DNA of 62,343 nt, taken from positions 1-62,343 of the forward strand of contig NZ_PEBK01000005.1 in NCBI RefSeq assembly GCF_002802905.1. Reading direction: 5' to 3'. This DNA comes from Bifidobacterium simiarum. Lineage in GTDB: Bacteria; Actinomycetota; Actinomycetes; Actinomycetales; Bifidobacteriaceae. Below are positions 60,989 through 62,343 of this stretch, piece after piece. The notes beneath the pieces are model-generated. The model did no database searches. It saw only the letters and a list, made by a program, of their open reading frames with translations, and was not told the DNA's origin. Made by a program: the position numbers and the translations under genes. Each line of letters starts with the position of its first letter. Position 1 is the first letter of the stretch.

Positions 60989-61777
60989 TCAGGCCTCCTG
61001 ACCGGCGAGGGCGGGCTGACGGTTCGCGGCGTCATCCTCGTTGAACAGCGTGTAGATGTTGTTGCGCTTGACTTCCAGCTGGTGGAGGATGAACTTGCGC
61101 ACGAACTCGCTGGCCGGGTGGTGGATGATGTCGTCGGGGGAGGCGAACTGGGCGATCTTGCCCTGGTTGAGGATCAGCACCTTGTCGCTCATCGTGCAGG
61201 CTTCCTCGGGATCGTGGGTGACCATGATCGTGGTGAGGTTGTACTGGTTCACGATCTGCTTGATCTTGGCCTTGATCGACTCCTTGATCACGCCGTCGAG
61301 GGCGGAGAGCGGCTCGTCGAGCAGCAGCAGCTTCGGCTTCATCACCAGCGTGCGGGCGAGGGCCACGCGCTGCTTCTGGCCGCCGGACAGCTCGTCGATC
61401 CGCTTGTTCAGGTGCTCCTCGAGGCCGAGCAGGGCGATCATCTCCTTGATCTCCTTCTCGGTGGAGATGCCGGGGTTGTTCTTCAGGCCGTAGGTGATGT
61501 TCTCATAGGCGTTGAGGTTCGGGAACAGCGCGTAGTCCTGGAACACGATGTTGAAGCCGCGCTTCTCCATCGGGACGTTCGTCAGGTCCTCGCCGTTGTA
61601 CAGGATCTGCCCGCTGGTGGGCTGCGTGATGCCGAGGATGATGTTCAGCAGCGTGGTCTTGCCGCCGCCGGAAGGTCCGAGGATCGACATGATCTGACCG
61701 TCCCCAATGGTCAGCGAGATGCCGTTGAGCACGTGGGCATCCCCGAAGGATTTGGTGATGTTCTTCAATTCCAGCAT
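60989..61777 (-). CDS. ABC transporter ATP-binding protein, phosphonate (PhnT-like)
   Basis: A 262-residue ABC ATPase: GPSGGGKTT (Walker A, about 35-43), ELSGGQKQRVALART (signature) and LLLLDEPLSALD (Walker B), VFQDYALFPNLNAYENI (Q-loop). The short C-terminal extension lacks a TOBE domain. It energises the fused permease next to it and is the first gene of the phosphonate operon. ATG 61777 is the only well-placed start. The gene order ATPase - permease/binding protein - phnW - phnX implies one transcript. Confidence 0.9.
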   Translation of the reverse strand: MLELKNITKSFGDAHVLNGISLTIGDGQIMSILGPSGGGKTTLLNIILGITQPTSGQILYNGEDLTNVPMEKRGFNIVFQDYALFPNLNAYENITYGLKNNPGISTEKEIKEMIALLGLEEHLNKRIDELSGGQKQRVALARTLVMKPKLLLLDEPLSALDGVIKESIKAKIKQIVNQYNLTTIMVTHDPEEACTMSDKVLILNQGKIAQFASPDDIIHHPASEFVRKFILHQLEVKRNNIYTLFNEDDAANRQPALAGQEA

Positions 61778-62059
61778 GATGTCTGCCTTCTGCGGGGCGC
61801 TGCAAGCCCCGCTGTTGGTTTACTTACACAAGCGATGTTCAGTTATGGGTCCGGGTGATTCGTTACTACATCGATCCGGTTATTCAGTTGTGCCGAAAGG
61901 TCTGAAATCCGGGTACTGCATTGGCTTTCCGCCTTCCGATAATGATTCTTTCACCGTGAAGGGGCCGTTTTTCATGCCGGTGCTGAAGAGTTCTGTAAAC
62001 CAAGGTGAACAGTAAGCAAAATTACGTGCCAAAGACGTAGTTTTGTAGTTTTCAGGGCT
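61778..62059. promoter_or_regulatory. Upstream region of phosphonate operon
   Basis: The AT-richer region carries direct repeats GTTCAGTTATG (61836) and ATTCAGTTGTG (61881), and, on the minus strand, GTTCACCTTGGTTTAC (61995-62010), which partly resembles an actinobacterial PhoP box. An imperfect palindrome AAAATTACGT / ACGTAGTTTT lies at 62018-62045. No gene is visible. Phosphate control is only a suggestion. Confidence 0.35.
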
Positions 62060-62343
62060 TTCTTCCGGGCTTCTCCTTGAGGGGAAGCTGGCAGCCGAAA
62101 GCTGACTGATGAGGTGACAGGCGAAGTCGGCGTTGAGAGGTCGAACCGTGCGAATGGGTCGGTGTTTTGCCGGTCACCTCATCCGGCCGACTACGTCGTC
62201 CACCTTCCCCTCAAGGGGAAGGCAAGATAGGGGTGCAGTATCCCCTGAGGGGAAAGATGAATGGAGGGTAGGGCAAATTCTTTCCGGGCTTCCCCTTGAG
62301 GGGAAGCTGGCAGCCGGAGGCTGACTGATGAGGTGAGATGGGT
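62060..62343. repeat. Cluster of dispersed palindromic repeats at right edge
   Basis: Contains TTCTCCTTGAGGGGAAG (62071-62087), CCTTCCCCTCAAGGGGAAGG (62203-62222), TCCCCTGAGGGGA (62241-62253) and GCTTCCCCTTGAGGGGAAGC (62288-62307). The first and last are followed by CTGGCAGCCG and GCTGACTGATGAGGTGA. No coding sequence is supported. Confidence 0.75.

Noticed and set aside
61995-62010. PhoP box upstream of the phosphonate operon
   Set aside because: Only the first 11-base unit fits (GTTCACCTTGG); the second unit is poor and the site is more than 200 bases from the gene, so it is not called as a feature of its own.
62133-62324. 63-residue open frame at the right edge
   Set aside because: It consists almost wholly of the TTCCCCT palindrome repeats.

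Overview
The window is high-GC DNA and reads as a chromosomal segment of a Bifidobacterium or close relative. The basis is the many sugar-uptake and glycoside hydrolase genes under LacI control, the glnA - DUF4191 - lpd - DUF3043 - dipeptidase housekeeping block, and the YkoEDC/TenA thiamine-precursor locus. Genus is inferred from this gene content; no rRNA or phylogenetic marker was compared.

Region 1 (1-31.9 kb) is a catabolic island for pectin side chains, mainly rhamnogalacturonan I (RG-I), with galactosides. It holds an SDR dehydrogenase (partial) and a GH105 unsaturated-uronyl hydrolase; a GPH symporter; a 41-residue protein; three SGNH/GDSL-type esterases and an alpha/beta-hydrolase esterase; a GH28 polygalacturonase-type enzyme; a possible duplicated mutarotase-like protein; a PL26/YetA-type rhamnogalacturonan lyase; a second GPH symporter; a 1619-residue GH2; and a GH36 alpha-galactosidase. 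A MetQNI-type ABC operon with a carboxymuconolactone-decarboxylase-like protein and a threonine-dehydrogenase-like enzyme interrupts it. None of the depolymerising enzymes shows a signal peptide, so the model is import of oligosaccharides and digestion in the cytoplasm. A LacI regulator and repeated ATCGAT-centred sites before these genes suggest a local regulon.

Region 2 (30.6-37.2 kb) has an MFS transporter divergent from an amylosucrase (sucrose use), a malic/malolactic enzyme and a LysR regulator. A tRNA-Asn and an ABC-F protein follow. Region 3 (40-50.6 kb) is core metabolism: glnA, DUF4191, lpd, DUF3043, an M20 dipeptidase, then a TPP riboswitch followed by ykoE-ykoD-ykoC-tenA. Region 4 (50.7-55.4 kb) looks acquired: an McrBC restriction system whose McrB carries a winged helix and an EVE-like domain, and an AAA_14/DUF4143 ATPase with three iteron-like repeats upstream. 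Region 5 (55.4-61.8 kb) is a 2-aminoethylphosphonate operon read on the minus strand: ABC ATPase, a fused double-permease plus binding-protein polypeptide, transaminase PhnW and phosphonatase PhnX.

The most unusual signals are non-coding or very small. Four intergenic elements share a core (GACCGTA ... GGCC-loop-GGCC ... GTGTC), while their 20-25 nt closing arms differ completely between copies yet stay complementary within each copy. Two paralogous 41-42 residue proteins sit in the carbohydrate island, each followed by a related hairpin.
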